From: Sphingobacterium athyrii
GTDB lineage: Bacteria > Bacteroidota > Bacteroidia > Sphingobacteriales > Sphingobacteriaceae
DNA: 64,000 nucleotides
NCBI RefSeq assembly: GCF_003071065.1
Contig: NZ_QCXX01000010.1
Location: 248,614-312,613, forward strand
Direction: 5' to 3'
This document shows, piece by piece, positions 46,101 to 55,517 of this stretch. Made by a program: the position numbers and the translations under genes. Every line of letters starts with the position of its first letter. Within the stretch, counting starts at the first letter, position 1. The notes under the pieces are model-generated. The model ran no database searches. It was given only the letters and a program-made list of their open reading frames with translations, and had not been told where the DNA came from.

Positions 46101-46603
46101 GCTACAAGTTATTTTAGATCTTAATCCAAAAATATCAGTTTTACCGTATAGTTGATGCTTTTTGTCAAAGTTTTTACTCCTGATGAATGCACGGTTGTCT
46201 TTTGAAAAGCTACAAAATTGCTAAACAGATTGATACTTAAATATTTTGTGTAAACGGTGGTCTATCATTGGCCTTATGCAAGGGGTAATCACATCTATAT
46301 GCTATTCAAAAAACTCATTCACCTGTGATATGATCTAACTACCAACTTATAAGAGCAGAAATTACACTAATTTGAACATTTTTTTCGCTTGAATATGACT
46401 TAATTTTATCATCTTAGGATAAGCAAATAGCTTTTGTTTGCTCAATATAAACCTTAGTACAAGAAAAATGATATACGCTCAGTTTATGATGGCTATATCT
46501 TGTGGTTCTTAATTCTTTGGAGCTGCCGATCATGCGGGATAGCATAGGAATTGAGTGTTTGGCCTGTGTGACAGCTGATTTCTTGGGATTTATCGATAGC
46601 ATT
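46101..46603. other. Gene-free stretch upstream of the acyltransferase gene
   Basis: I see no supported gene or RNA in these 503 bases. An in-frame extension of the downstream ORF (from about 46502) exists but does not resemble the family. A weak inverted repeat near 46422-46441 (AGCAAA/TTTGCT) may be chance. Confidence 0.4.
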
Positions 46604-47797
46604 ATGGATCAACAACAACCTAAACAATCAATTCGAATCCGCTCAATGGATGTCATGCGTGGTATGACGCTATTTCTTATGTTATTTGTCAACGATTTAT
46701 TCGCTCCTGGTGTTCCCAAGTGGATGCTGCATACGGAAGCGGATGTCGATGGCATGGGATTGGCAGATTGGGTTTTTCCGGGATTCCTTTTCATGGTGGG
46801 AATGGCTGTACCTTATGCCGTGGCCGCGCGGGAAAAGACGGGGGAGTCCATGGGGCTTATCTTTTCCCATATTGTCATCCGTACGGCGAGCCTGATCCTG
46901 ATCGGTGTTTTGATTCTGAATGGAGGCCGTCTGGATGCCACATTGACAGGGATGTCCAATTTTTTGTGGTTAGGTTTATTGTACCTTTGCGTATTTATGG
47001 TTTGGAATAGGTTTCCGACGAAATCGGGAAATCAAGCCTTATTTAAGGGGATACGTTTCCTTGGGATCTTGGGGATCTGTTACCTGGTCTATCGTTTTAA
47101 AGCCTCCGATGGTAAAGGTCTGGAAATCGGTTGGTGGGGAATCCTGGGCTTGATTGGATGGGGCTATTTCGCCGCAGCTGCCACATTTGTATTAAGCAGG
47201 GGACGGCTTGCTGTTGTGGGATGCGCATGGTTGCTGTTTCTCGTTCTGAATATCCTGTCCCAAACAACGTTCAAATTACATGTTCCGGTCCTCGGAAATT
47301 ACCTGAATGTGTTGTTGTCTGGCAATGTTCCTTGCATTGTATTGGCCGGGACAATCATTGGTATACTGATCAGACGATATGCGACTGCACCTAAAATGCT
47401 TTTGTGTCGACTGCTGGTTATTGGCATACTGTGGCTGACTGGCGGATTTGTGCTGCGCTCCTGGTTTATACTGTCCAAAATTCATGGTACGCCGAGCTGG
47501 GCGCTGCTATGTTGCGGTATAAGTGTACTGTTATTGCTACTTATCTATTACCTCATAGATATCCGGAAATACCATAATGGAATATTTGTCTTTGAGGAGG
47601 CCGGTAAGAATTCGCTGACCACCTACCTTGCCCCGGATTTGATTTATTTCATCTGTTGGGGATTTCAGATTCCTTTATTTTTCTATAAGCAATCGAGTAA
47701 TATGGTGTTGGCAGTCGGTGGTTCGTTGCTATGGGCCTTCGCCATGCTGTGGTATGCTATTTTATTGAAAAAGATGAATATCTATTTAAAACTTTAA
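46604..47797 (+). CDS. DUF5009/HGSNAT-like membrane acyltransferase
   Basis: This 397-residue polytopic membrane protein has about ten hydrophobic segments. The opening R-I-R-S-M-D-V-M-R-G-M-T-L-F-L-M-L-F-V-N-D is the signature of the bacterial proteins related to heparan-alpha-glucosaminide N-acetyltransferase, which transfer acetyl groups across a membrane to amino sugars. The ATG at 46604 fits this start. The next gene, 107 bases on, is a chitinase-like GH18 protein, so a role in N-acetylglucosamine or glycan handling is plausible but inferred. Confidence 0.85.
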   Translation: MDQQQPKQSIRIRSMDVMRGMTLFLMLFVNDLFAPGVPKWMLHTEADVDGMGLADWVFPGFLFMVGMAVPYAVAAREKTGESMGLIFSHIVIRTASLILIGVLILNGGRLDATLTGMSNFLWLGLLYLCVFMVWNRFPTKSGNQALFKGIRFLGILGICYLVYRFKASDGKGLEIGWWGILGLIGWGYFAAAATFVLSRGRLAVVGCAWLLFLVLNILSQTTFKLHVPVLGNYLNVLLSGNVPCIVLAGTIIGILIRRYATAPKMLLCRLLVIGILWLTGGFVLRSWFILSKIHGTPSWALLCCGISVLLLLLIYYLIDIRKYHNGIFVFEEAGKNSLTTYLAPDLIYFICWGFQIPLFFYKQSSNMVLAVGGSLLWAFAMLWYAILLKKMNIYLKL

Positions 47798-47904
47798 AAA
47801 TCCGCGGGTGATAACCTGTTTATCCTGTTGTTTGCCAGAGGTCATCATGAAGTTGATTGGCCCAGAATTAGCATTATTAATTTTCAATTTTTATTATAAT
47901 CAGT

Positions 47905-48951
47905 ATGAAATCTAAACATGTTACGAAACCTCTAAAGCTATTCGCCTTTAGCTTTGCGGCGATAGCTTTATTGACAATGATTATTTGTCCCCAAAAGAGC
48001 TATGCATTTGAAAAAAATAAAAAAGTGGTGATTGCTTATGTGACTTCCTGGTCAAGCGTGATGCCGGATCCGACGTACCTGACACATATCAATTATGCAT
48101 TTGGTCATGTAAATGATCATTTTGACGGTGTGCGCATTGACAATGAAACAAGATTAAGGAGTATCACTGATCTGAAGAAAGCGCATCCTCACCTTAAAAT
48201 ACTGCTTTCCATTGGAGGTTGGGGAAGTGGCCGCTTTAGTGAGATGGCTGCTGATGCTGCTAATCGGAGAAAATTTGCGGGGGATTGCGCACGTGTTGTA
48301 AAAGAGTTTAAGCTTGACGGCATTGATATTGACTGGGAATACCCGACCAACTCTTCTGCCGGTATTTCCGCGACGGAATCGGATACAGAAAATTTTACGT
48401 TGCTAATGCGGGATATTCGTAAGGCCATCGGTAGGAAAAAGTTATTGACACTGGCCTCTGTATCAAGTGGTCAATATATTGCATTCGACCAGATTAAAAA
48501 CGACGTGGATTTTGTGAATATCATGACCTATGATTCAGGCAATCCTCCTTATCATCATGCGAGCCTGCACCGTTCATCTTTATCGGGGCGCACGACCTGT
48601 GCTGAGGCCGTTAAGGCGCATATCGCTGGCGGTATGCCTGCCGAAAAGCTGGTGCTTGGCATTCCATTTTATGGACGCGGAAATAAAACCGATATCAAAG
48701 GTTTTATCGACTATAAGGATCTCCTGAATTTGCAGGGTTTTGAACAGAAATGGGATGATGAAGCGAAGGCACACTATTTGGTCAATGCGCAAGGAACTCT
48801 GGTATTAACTTTTGAAACGCCCGAATCCATTGCCCTGAAATGTGAGTATGTGCATGAGCGGGGATTACTAGGTGCAATGTATTGGGAGTATGCCGGTGAT
48901 ACCGAGGGGGGCATACTGCGAGATGCGGTGTATAAGGGTATTATACGTTGA
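47905..48951 (+). CDS. Secreted GH18 chitinase-like glycoside hydrolase
   Basis: This 348-residue protein has a signal peptide (about residues 1-34, ending S-Y-A). The catalytic GH18 TIM barrel shows S-I-G-G-W-G (about 102-107) and the catalytic D-G-I-D-I-D-W-E-Y-P motif (138-147) with acid Glu145 and its assisting aspartates intact. The later M-T-Y-D and M-Y-W-E-Y motifs are in place. It should cleave beta-1,4 bonds of chitin or related N-acetylglucosamine glycans by the substrate-assisted mechanism. There is no separate carbohydrate-binding domain. It is probably in one unit with the acyltransferase before it. Confidence 0.92.
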   Translation: MKSKHVTKPLKLFAFSFAAIALLTMIICPQKSYAFEKNKKVVIAYVTSWSSVMPDPTYLTHINYAFGHVNDHFDGVRIDNETRLRSITDLKKAHPHLKILLSIGGWGSGRFSEMAADAANRRKFAGDCARVVKEFKLDGIDIDWEYPTNSSAGISATESDTENFTLLMRDIRKAIGRKKLLTLASVSSGQYIAFDQIKNDVDFVNIMTYDSGNPPYHHASLHRSSLSGRTTCAEAVKAHIAGGMPAEKLVLGIPFYGRGNKTDIKGFIDYKDLLNLQGFEQKWDDEAKAHYLVNAQGTLVLTFETPESIALKCEYVHERGLLGAMYWEYAGDTEGGILRDAVYKGIIR

Positions 48952-48977
48952 TATTAGAATTCCTAAAAATTGTGAAA

Positions 48978-49037
48978 ACCGAAATTACTGAACTATCTAT
49001 AAGGCTTCTTATTTGATGATGATGCAGTAATTTCGGT
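48978..49037. repeat. 13-bp inverted repeat between convergent genes
   Basis: ACCGAAATTACTG (48978-48990) and its exact reverse complement (49025-49037) are 34 bases apart, between the convergent chitinase and Gfo/Idh genes. No T-run follows. It could fold into a long-loop hairpin or mark a binding site. Confidence 0.5.
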
Positions 49038-49078
49038 AAGGGAATCTATTGCTGAAGTCTATATTGTCGTGATGGTCA

Positions 49079-50230
49079 TCAGAATGCTGTCCATTTTTGA
49101 CTGGACTGTCCAGAAGCTATCACTGTTTCGATAAATTTCATTCCCCTTGCTCCATCTGCTACCGTAGGAAAATCCAACATGGCCTCGGTAGGACTGGTAT
49201 CGTTTAAGTTGGCGAGAATTGTAGCTGAAAAATTTCTGTAGATATTGGCAAATGCTTCGATATAACCTTCCGGGTGTCCGGCCGGCAAGCGAGTGTTGTG
49301 CTGGGCGAGGGAGGAAAGATATTGCTGTCCTGCACGAAATATTTGAGCTGGTTCATTGAGCCATTTTAGTAGAAGAGTATTCGGATCCTGCTGGTTCCAT
49401 TCCAACCCTGCTCTCTCGCCGTATATCCGTATTTTTAAAGCATTTTCTTCGCCTGCCGCTACCTGTGAGGCTGAGAGCACTCCTGTCGCATCATTTTCAA
49501 ATCTCAGTAGGACATTTCCGTCATCTTCCAATCGTCTTCCAGCCACGACGGTTCGCAGATCGGCACATATTTGGGTTATTTTTAGGCCGGAAATATATTC
49601 AGCCAAATGGGCCGCATGCGTTCCGATATCACCCATGCAACTGCTCAATCCACCTTTTTCGGGATCTGTTCTCCAGGCAGCAAGTGGAGATTCCGTCTCG
49701 ATTAACGTGCTCAGCCAGCCCTGTGGATATTCTACCATGATTTTACGGATATTGCCAAGTTTGCCTTCGCGTACCAGCTGGCGCGCCTGTTTGACCATGG
49801 GATATGCCGAATAGGTATAGGTGACGCAAAGCAGGAGTCCTGTTTCATTGATTTTCTGCTGTAATAATTCCGCTTCTTTGCGCGTGAATGTCATGGGCTT
49901 TTCCAGCAGCACATGAAACCCGTGTGTCAGGGCTAGCATGGCTGGCTCAAAATGGGCAACATTTGGAGTTACAATGCTTACAAAATGCATCCGTTCGTCA
50001 GGTGGTAGCTGACTTTCGCGCAGGATCATTTCCTGAAAATTTGCGTAGATTCGATCCGTGGGGAGCGAAAGGAGTTCTCCAGATTCCTGTGCTTTAACGG
50101 GATCCGAACTTAATGCGCCGCAACATAGTTCGATCTGTCCATCTATACCTGCTGCCATACGGTGTACGGCACCAATAAAAGCATTTTTGCCACCCCCCAC
50201 CATGCCCATCCTGATTTTTTTGATTTCCAT
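49079..50230 (-). CDS. Gfo/Idh/MocA family oxidoreductase
   Basis: This 383-residue NAD(P)-dependent sugar dehydrogenase-type protein has an N-terminal Rossmann fold (G-M-V-G-G-G-K-N-A-F-I-G, about 9-20), the active-site lysine in L-E-K-P-M-T-F-T (about 111-118), and a C-terminal beta-sheet domain. No signal peptide is seen, so it is cytoplasmic. It is the last gene of a four-gene run with a sugar isomerase, a small oxidase subunit and a GMC oxidoreductase, suggesting a role in keto-sugar or inositol-type breakdown. Confidence 0.9.
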   Translation of the reverse strand: MEIKKIRMGMVGGGKNAFIGAVHRMAAGIDGQIELCCGALSSDPVKAQESGELLSLPTDRIYANFQEMILRESQLPPDERMHFVSIVTPNVAHFEPAMLALTHGFHVLLEKPMTFTRKEAELLQQKINETGLLLCVTYTYSAYPMVKQARQLVREGKLGNIRKIMVEYPQGWLSTLIETESPLAAWRTDPEKGGLSSCMGDIGTHAAHLAEYISGLKITQICADLRTVVAGRRLEDDGNVLLRFENDATGVLSASQVAAGEENALKIRIYGERAGLEWNQQDPNTLLLKWLNEPAQIFRAGQQYLSSLAQHNTRLPAGHPEGYIEAFANIYRNFSATILANLNDTSPTEAMLDFPTVADGARGMKFIETVIASGQSSQKWTAF

Positions 50231-50250
50231 AATAACTGTATTTTAGGCTG

Positions 50251-51312
50251 TTAATCGTCTGATAAACCTATCAATTTTCGATTCAGGTTGTCATCAGGAC
50301 CAGCAGATGCAAAGTCGTCGAATGCATGATCACTTACCCGAATAATGTAATCCTTGATATGTTGTGCGCCTTCACGGGCCCCATCTTCGGAGTTTTTAAA
50401 GGCACATTCCCATTCCAGGACTGCCCAGCCCTTAAAATCATATTGCGTCAGCTTGGTAAAGATCGCCTTAAAATTGACCTGCCCATCGCCAATGGAACGA
50501 AAACGGCCAGCCCGTGCTTGCCAATTTTGATAACCACCATATACACCTTGACGGCCAGATGGATTGAATTCAGCATCTTTTACATGGAACATTTTGATCC
50601 GCTCGTGATAGATGTCGATGAATTGCAGGTAGTCAAGGCATTGCAGTACGAAATGTGAGGGATCGTACAGGATATTTGCCCGTTTATGATAAACGACTTT
50701 TGCAAGGAACATGTCGAAAGTGACACCATCGTGCAGATCTTCACCGGGATGGAGTTCATAGCAGAGATCCACATCGTATTGTTCGCAGGCATCCAATATG
50801 GGGAGCCACATATTGGCGAGTGCCGTGAATCCTGTTTCCACTAGATTCTCCGGACGTTGCGGCCAAGGATAAACGTAGGGCCAAAGAAATGCACCGCTGA
50901 ACGTCGCAAGGGCCTTCAGTCCGAGGTTATGGGAGGCTTTGATCGCGTAGTAGAGCTGCTGTACAGCCCATTGCTGCCGCTCTTTGGGATTATTATGCAG
51001 TTCTGACGGTGCGAATGAGTCAAATAACGGGTCAAAAGAAGGGTTTACAGCAATCAGCTGCCCTTGGAGGTGCGTGGATAGTTCGGTGATCTCCAAGCCG
51101 TAGGATTGCACAGTAGTCTTGAGCTGCAATGCATAATCTTTATCTTCCGCAGCTCTTTGGAGATTGATCAATCGAGCATCCCAGGTAGGTATCTGGATAC
51201 CTTTGTAACCGATCGAGGCAGCCCATTTACAGATGCTTTCCAGGGTATTGAACGGCGCGTTGTCACCGGCAAATTGCGCTAAAAAAATAGCAGGTCCTTT
51301 AATTGTTGTCAT
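50251..51312 (-). CDS. Sugar phosphate isomerase/epimerase family protein
   Basis: This 353-residue cytoplasmic TIM-barrel protein of the xylose isomerase-like family shows metal-binding segments C-Y-E-L-H-P-G-E-D near residues 185-193, D-P-S-H-F near 219-223, H-V-K-D near 245-248, and V-L-E-W-E near 301. It lies 20 bases before the Gfo/Idh gene and 64 bases after the small subunit gene. Such a pairing is frequent in operons that handle 3-keto sugars. Confidence 0.9.
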   Translation of the reverse strand: MTTIKGPAIFLAQFAGDNAPFNTLESICKWAASIGYKGIQIPTWDARLINLQRAAEDKDYALQLKTTVQSYGLEITELSTHLQGQLIAVNPSFDPLFDSFAPSELHNNPKERQQWAVQQLYYAIKASHNLGLKALATFSGAFLWPYVYPWPQRPENLVETGFTALANMWLPILDACEQYDVDLCYELHPGEDLHDGVTFDMFLAKVVYHKRANILYDPSHFVLQCLDYLQFIDIYHERIKMFHVKDAEFNPSGRQGVYGGYQNWQARAGRFRSIGDGQVNFKAIFTKLTQYDFKGWAVLEWECAFKNSEDGAREGAQHIKDYIIRVSDHAFDDFASAGPDDNLNRKLIGLSDD

Positions 51313-51376
51313 AAATATTTTTTATGTAAATAAGATTGCCCATAGGGGGTGGCCTTATATTTTTCTGTTGGTTGTT

Positions 51377-51949
51377 TTAAGCCCATGCTTTATCTCCTTT
51401 TTTATAGGGAACATCCCCTTCATATCGGCCCGGAACCTGATTATAACGGAGTGCCTGTTTATAACCAATTTCCGAGGAGAAATAGCCAAGGAGTGTCAAC
51501 TGCTTAAACATGGTGTAATAATGATTGGGTGCCTCTCCTTTTTTTTGTGCATATTCTTTTGCTTCCTTGTCAATAGCTGTTAGTAGGGCAAGCCGCTGCT
51601 CGGCTGTGGCTTCCACGAATCCCAGATGATGCATTTTTTTACATGCCGCCTCCAATTTTTCCATCCCCTCGAGAAATATTTGCTGATCTGGGACCTCGTA
51701 ACAGTCATTCACCATGACTGTCATAAAAGAACCGACTTTAGCTGCTTTGGCTCCCGGGCTTTTTTGCGTGGTGGGGAGTATGGTGTCTGCCACCTCATCC
51801 AAAAGTGCGATTTGCTGTGGAGTTAACTTGAGGCGTTCCTTAAGGTCGTGTTCTTTGCTGGAGCTGCAGCCCGTCAGAAAAGCATTGCCGCCAATTACGG
51901 CTCCGCCCGTAAGCAGGGCGATCATCTTTAAAAGTGTTCTTCTTTCCAT
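51377..51949 (-). CDS. Gluconate 2-dehydrogenase subunit 3 family protein
   Basis: This 190-residue exported small subunit starts M-E-R-R-T-L-L-K-M with a twin-arginine-like motif and a lipobox ending T-G-C-S-S (about residues 22-26). The rest is the helical DUF of the gluconate dehydrogenase small-subunit family (L-D-E-V-A-D-T-I-L-P-T-T). It normally escorts a GMC-type catalytic subunit through the Tat system. That subunit is encoded directly upstream with only 4 bases between stop and start. Confidence 0.88.
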   Translation of the reverse strand: MERRTLLKMIALLTGGAVIGGNAFLTGCSSSKEHDLKERLKLTPQQIALLDEVADTILPTTQKSPGAKAAKVGSFMTVMVNDCYEVPDQQIFLEGMEKLEAACKKMHHLGFVEATAEQRLALLTAIDKEAKEYAQKKGEAPNHYYTMFKQLTLLGYFSSEIGYKQALRYNQVPGRYEGDVPYKKGDKAWA

Positions 51950-51953
51950 TGGC

Positions 51954-53660
51954 TTAACTGTTAATTTTCTTGAGCTCACTGACGGCATGATCTACCGCCC
52001 TTGCAGTCAGTGCCATATAAGTCAGCGAAGGATTTTGGCAGCCCGAGGAGGTCATGCAGGCGCCATCGGTGACATATACATTGAGACAATCCCATACTTG
52101 ATTCCATTTGTTGAGTACTGAGGTTTTGGGATCCAGCCCCATTCTTGCGGTTCCCATTTCGTGGATACCATGCCCCATGGCATGGCCATTATCCCAGGTG
52201 TTCACATTTTTTATTCCCGCGATGGCAAGCATGGCTTTCATTTCTTCCTGCATATCTTTCCGCATCTTCAGCTCATTCTCTTTCAGCTCAGCATCCATGG
52301 CCAGTACCGGCAATCCCCATTTATCCTTTCGCTCTTTGTCCAGTGCGATTTTATTATCGTGGTAAGGGAGTATCTCGCCGAAAGCGGTGGCGCCGATGGT
52401 CCACTGACCGGGCTCGGTGAGCGCATCTTTGAAATCACCGCCAATATTGAGTTCGGCAACCTCTCTGCCCCAACCTTCACGACTGGCGCCTCCTTGATAA
52501 CCGAAACCACGTAGGTAGTCTCTTTTGTCGTTACCTATATTGACAAATCGCGGAATATAAAAGCCATTGGCTCTTTTCCCGAATATATACCTGTCTTCGT
52601 AGCCTTCCACGATTCCAGAAGCACCGATGTTGTAATGATGGTCCATCACATTATGTCCTAGTTCCCCACTGCTGCTACCCAAACCGTCGGGCCAGATGTC
52701 TGTTGCGGAGTTGAATAAGATCCATGTACTGTTGAGAGCCGATGCGCATAGAAAGACCACTTTACTTTTGAATTCATAGGTTTGGTTGGTCTCGGTGTCC
52801 AACACCTCTACGCCGCTAGCCTTTTTGGTATTTTTATCATAGAGGACTTGCCGAACCAGCGAGTAGGGCCGGACGGTCAGGTTGCCGGTTTTCATTGCTG
52901 CGGGTAGGGTAGAGGACTGTGTGCTAAAATAGCCTCCGAAAGGGCATCCTTCCCAGCATCGATTTCTAAATTGACATTTTGACCGGCCAGGAATCAGGGC
53001 TGTTAGGTTTGCGGTTCGTCCAATGATCAGGTGTCGCTTGTCTCCATATTCTTGTTTAATACGTTTGGCTACGTCCTTTTCGACGCAGTTCAGCTCCATT
53101 GGGGGAAGAAACTGTCCATCGGGCAAGTGTGGGATATTTTCTATGGATCCGCTGATACCGGCAAATTTTTCAACATGGTCATACCAAGGGGCGATATCAT
53201 GATAGCCAATGGGCCAAGATACAGCGATTCCATCCCGTTCATTGGCTTCAAAGTCCATTTGACTAAACCTATAGGACTGCCGGCCCCATAAAGTAGAGCG
53301 CCCGCCCATGCGGTAGCTACGCCACCAGGTAAAAGGTTTCAATTCGGTATAAGGACAGTCCTCCTCATTCACCCAACCGTCCATGACGGCTTCTGAGGCA
53401 GCCCAGCCACGATGGATAACAGGATACTTCTTTTTCTGTTCTGTAGTTGTACGTCCGCGGTGCGGGAGATCCCATGGTTCGCGTAAGGCAGATTTATAAT
53501 CTTTGACATGTTCGTAAGGGCCTCCACGTTCCAGCATCAGGACCTTTAATCCCTTTTCACAAAGTTCTTTTGCGGCCCATCCGCCACTGATGCCGGAGCC
53601 TACGACGATGGCATCATACGTATTAGCTTCCATGGTTGATATTATTGAGGTTGAGTTCAT
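51954..53660 (-). CDS. GMC family FAD oxidoreductase
   Basis: This 568-residue GMC oxidoreductase has an FAD Rossmann motif, V-V-G-S-G-I-S-G-G-W-A-A-K-E-L, about residues 20-34. The second signature lies in G-G-R-S-T-L-W-G-R (about 119-127), and a C-terminal H-E-M-G-T-A-R-M-G and N-P-S-L-T-Y-M region holds the catalytic histidine and asparagine. It has no signal of its own and probably rides through Tat with the small subunit. It likely oxidises sugars or glycosides (keto-sugar formation). The start at 53660 was preferred for its A-rich leader; an ATG at 53633 is possible. Confidence 0.92.
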   Translation of the reverse strand: MNSTSIISTMEANTYDAIVVGSGISGGWAAKELCEKGLKVLMLERGGPYEHVKDYKSALREPWDLPHRGRTTTEQKKKYPVIHRGWAASEAVMDGWVNEEDCPYTELKPFTWWRSYRMGGRSTLWGRQSYRFSQMDFEANERDGIAVSWPIGYHDIAPWYDHVEKFAGISGSIENIPHLPDGQFLPPMELNCVEKDVAKRIKQEYGDKRHLIIGRTANLTALIPGRSKCQFRNRCWEGCPFGGYFSTQSSTLPAAMKTGNLTVRPYSLVRQVLYDKNTKKASGVEVLDTETNQTYEFKSKVVFLCASALNSTWILFNSATDIWPDGLGSSSGELGHNVMDHHYNIGASGIVEGYEDRYIFGKRANGFYIPRFVNIGNDKRDYLRGFGYQGGASREGWGREVAELNIGGDFKDALTEPGQWTIGATAFGEILPYHDNKIALDKERKDKWGLPVLAMDAELKENELKMRKDMQEEMKAMLAIAGIKNVNTWDNGHAMGHGIHEMGTARMGLDPKTSVLNKWNQVWDCLNVYVTDGACMTSSGCQNPSLTYMALTARAVDHAVSELKKINS

Positions 53661-53864
53661 AATTTTATTTTGGTTTATTTTTTATGCGATAGCCGCATAC
53701 GATTCACATGTGGTTCCCTTGTCGTATGATAAATTTACAGTATCCAACGAGCATCTTTCAACTGCTATTTGGCTGAAAAAATATGCTATCTTGCCATTTA
53801 TTGTGTTTATAATCGTATATTATGTGTTCAGATAGCAGATGTATTCGCTAATAAGATTTCTATA

Positions 53865-54713
53865 ATGAAAACACTGATCCAGAAAATACACGTTGAAGAA
53901 CAATACTCTTTTGCCTGTAGAACGTACAGAACACCGACTTTTGAAACGGCTTGGCATAGGCATCCCGAGTGTGAGCTGATTTTGATCACCGAGGGAAACG
54001 GTACAGCGCTTATTGGTGATTACATCGGTGATTACATACAAGGCGATGTATTTTTCCTTGGCTCGGATCTGCCGCATTGGTTCCGCAAATCAAAGTCGGA
54101 TGCTATGGGGAGCGCGATTGTTGTTCATTTTCTAAAGGATTTTTGGGGAGCGGGATTTTTAGCGCTGCCCGAGATGCATGTTATCGCGGGCTTGTTGAAA
54201 AATGATAGCACGGGAATCCAGCTTACGGGAGATCTTTCGAAAGAGATCGCTCTTATGATCCGTCAGATTGAAAATATGGAGGGGCTTGAACGTATCCAGC
54301 TATTATTAAGCTGTATGGATAGGATCGGGGCATCAGAGGAGCAAAAGGTGATCACAATGGCTTTTGATACGATTGCAGGCCGTGATGAAAACATCGTTAT
54401 CGAAGCGATAATAGATTATTCCTTCAAGAATTTCTTAAATCCTATTTCCTTGGAAGAGGTTGCCGCCAGCACGAATATGTCGATTTCGGCATTTTGCCGC
54501 TTTTTCAAAAAGAACATTAAAAAGAGTTATTTTGATTTTATCAAGGAGCTCCGGATTGGTCATGCCTGCAAACTTTTGCGTGATACGGATCGGCCGATTT
54601 TGGATATCTGTTATGACAGCGGCTATAACAGTTGGGCACATTTCAGCAAACAATTTAAGGTGGTGACAAAGGTATCACCCTTAAAGTATAGAAAACAGTT
54701 TCGTACGGGATAG
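53865..54713 (+). CDS. AraC family transcriptional regulator
   Basis: This 282-residue protein (ATG at 53865) has a cupin-like N-terminal sensor (about 15-100; W-H-R-H-P-E-C-E-L-I-L-I-T-E-G-N-G-T-A). The C-terminal double helix-turn-helix is at about 180-280 (S-L-E-E-V-A-A-S-T-N-M-S-I-S-A-F-C-R-F-F-K; final segment G-Y-N-S-W-A-H-F-S-K-Q-F-K). It is divergent from the GMC operon by about 200 bases, so it is the likely sugar-responsive regulator of that operon. Confidence 0.9.
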   Translation: MKTLIQKIHVEEQYSFACRTYRTPTFETAWHRHPECELILITEGNGTALIGDYIGDYIQGDVFFLGSDLPHWFRKSKSDAMGSAIVVHFLKDFWGAGFLALPEMHVIAGLLKNDSTGIQLTGDLSKEIALMIRQIENMEGLERIQLLLSCMDRIGASEEQKVITMAFDTIAGRDENIVIEAIIDYSFKNFLNPISLEEVAASTNMSISAFCRFFKKNIKKSYFDFIKELRIGHACKLLRDTDRPILDICYDSGYNSWAHFSKQFKVVTKVSPLKYRKQFRTG

Positions 54714-54724
54714 GGACTAAAAAA

Positions 54725-54758
54725 GAAAAGCCATACGCAATGTTGAATATGGTTTTTC
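54725..54758 (+). terminator. Terminator after the AraC gene
   Basis: GAAAAGCCATA (54725-54735) pairs with TATGGTTTTTC (54748-54758) apart from one G-T pair, with a 12-base loop and a T-run in the stem's right arm. It lies 12 bases after the AraC stop. Confidence 0.6.
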
Positions 54759-54923
54759 TAGTGGGGGGCACGAAAGTTTAATAGAACTATTAGTGCCTTT
54801 ATTACAGTTTATTAAGAAGGTAAAAATAAGTTAGTTTATCCTGGTCAGAAAATAATTGCTCATTAATTTACCGTCTATAATGCAATTCAGAAAACTTAAA
54901 ATCTGTTATCACTAGCATATGTA

Positions 54924-55409
54924 TTAAAGATTTATCAATGCTTTAGCTTTCTTTCTAATTGCTGTCATCGCTTTCGAAATAGGACTATGATTGGCATAAC
55001 CGAGGTATTGCCCGATATCAGAGAGCTTCGTAATGCCATTTTTCAGACAAATAACGATCTGCTTTTCTTTTGGATTGAGCAGCGCAATAAAATCTTCCCA
55101 AATTAAGTCTTCATGTACTTCGGAGGTCGGTCCGTGTACTGGTATTGCATTATCAATCTCCACGAAAGAAACCTTAATTTTTGATCGCTTGCTATATATT
55201 TTACGTTCAAAATCTTCTTTTTCCCGACTCCATAATTCGGAAAAATCATCAGAAACCCGATTTGATTTTATCGCATCAATTATATTGGAAAGTTGCCCGT
55301 CCTTATTGGCTAAACCAACCAGCTCTTTGGTAACCTCCCATGCCTCGTCTTCTCCATACCAAGCAAATTCTCCCATTCTGGGGCTATCCATATATATGCC
55401 CTGTGGCAT
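54924..55409 (-). CDS. Helix-turn-helix-like protein of unknown family
   Basis: The first ATG gives 161 residues, but convincing coding sequence continues about 36 codons upstream to the in-frame TAA at 55518-55520, which is the stop of the next ORF. There is no ATG in that extension; an ATT at 55491-55493 is the best alternative start. The C-terminal ~50 residues (L-N-P-K-E-K-Q-I-V-I-C-L-K-N-G, D-I-G-Q-Y-L-G-Y-A-N-H-S-P-I-S-K) look like a sigma region-4 or LuxR-type helix-turn-helix. The N-terminal part is unknown. It could be a non-ATG-start gene or the second half of a gene broken by one stop codon. Confidence 0.55.
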   Translation of the reverse strand: MPQGIYMDSPRMGEFAWYGEDEAWEVTKELVGLANKDGQLSNIIDAIKSNRVSDDFSELWSREKEDFERKIYSKRSKIKVSFVEIDNAIPVHGPTSEVHEDLIWEDFIALLNPKEKQIVICLKNGITKLSDIGQYLGYANHSPISKAMTAIRKKAKALINL

Positions 55410-55517
55410 TATCTTGTTCTGTTTTACTGCGTTACGCCTATCTTTTTCATTTTTATATGGAGTAGGCGAAGCCAGTAATAACTTTTCTTCAATTATTTTG
55501 TTTAGAAATGGAGACCG

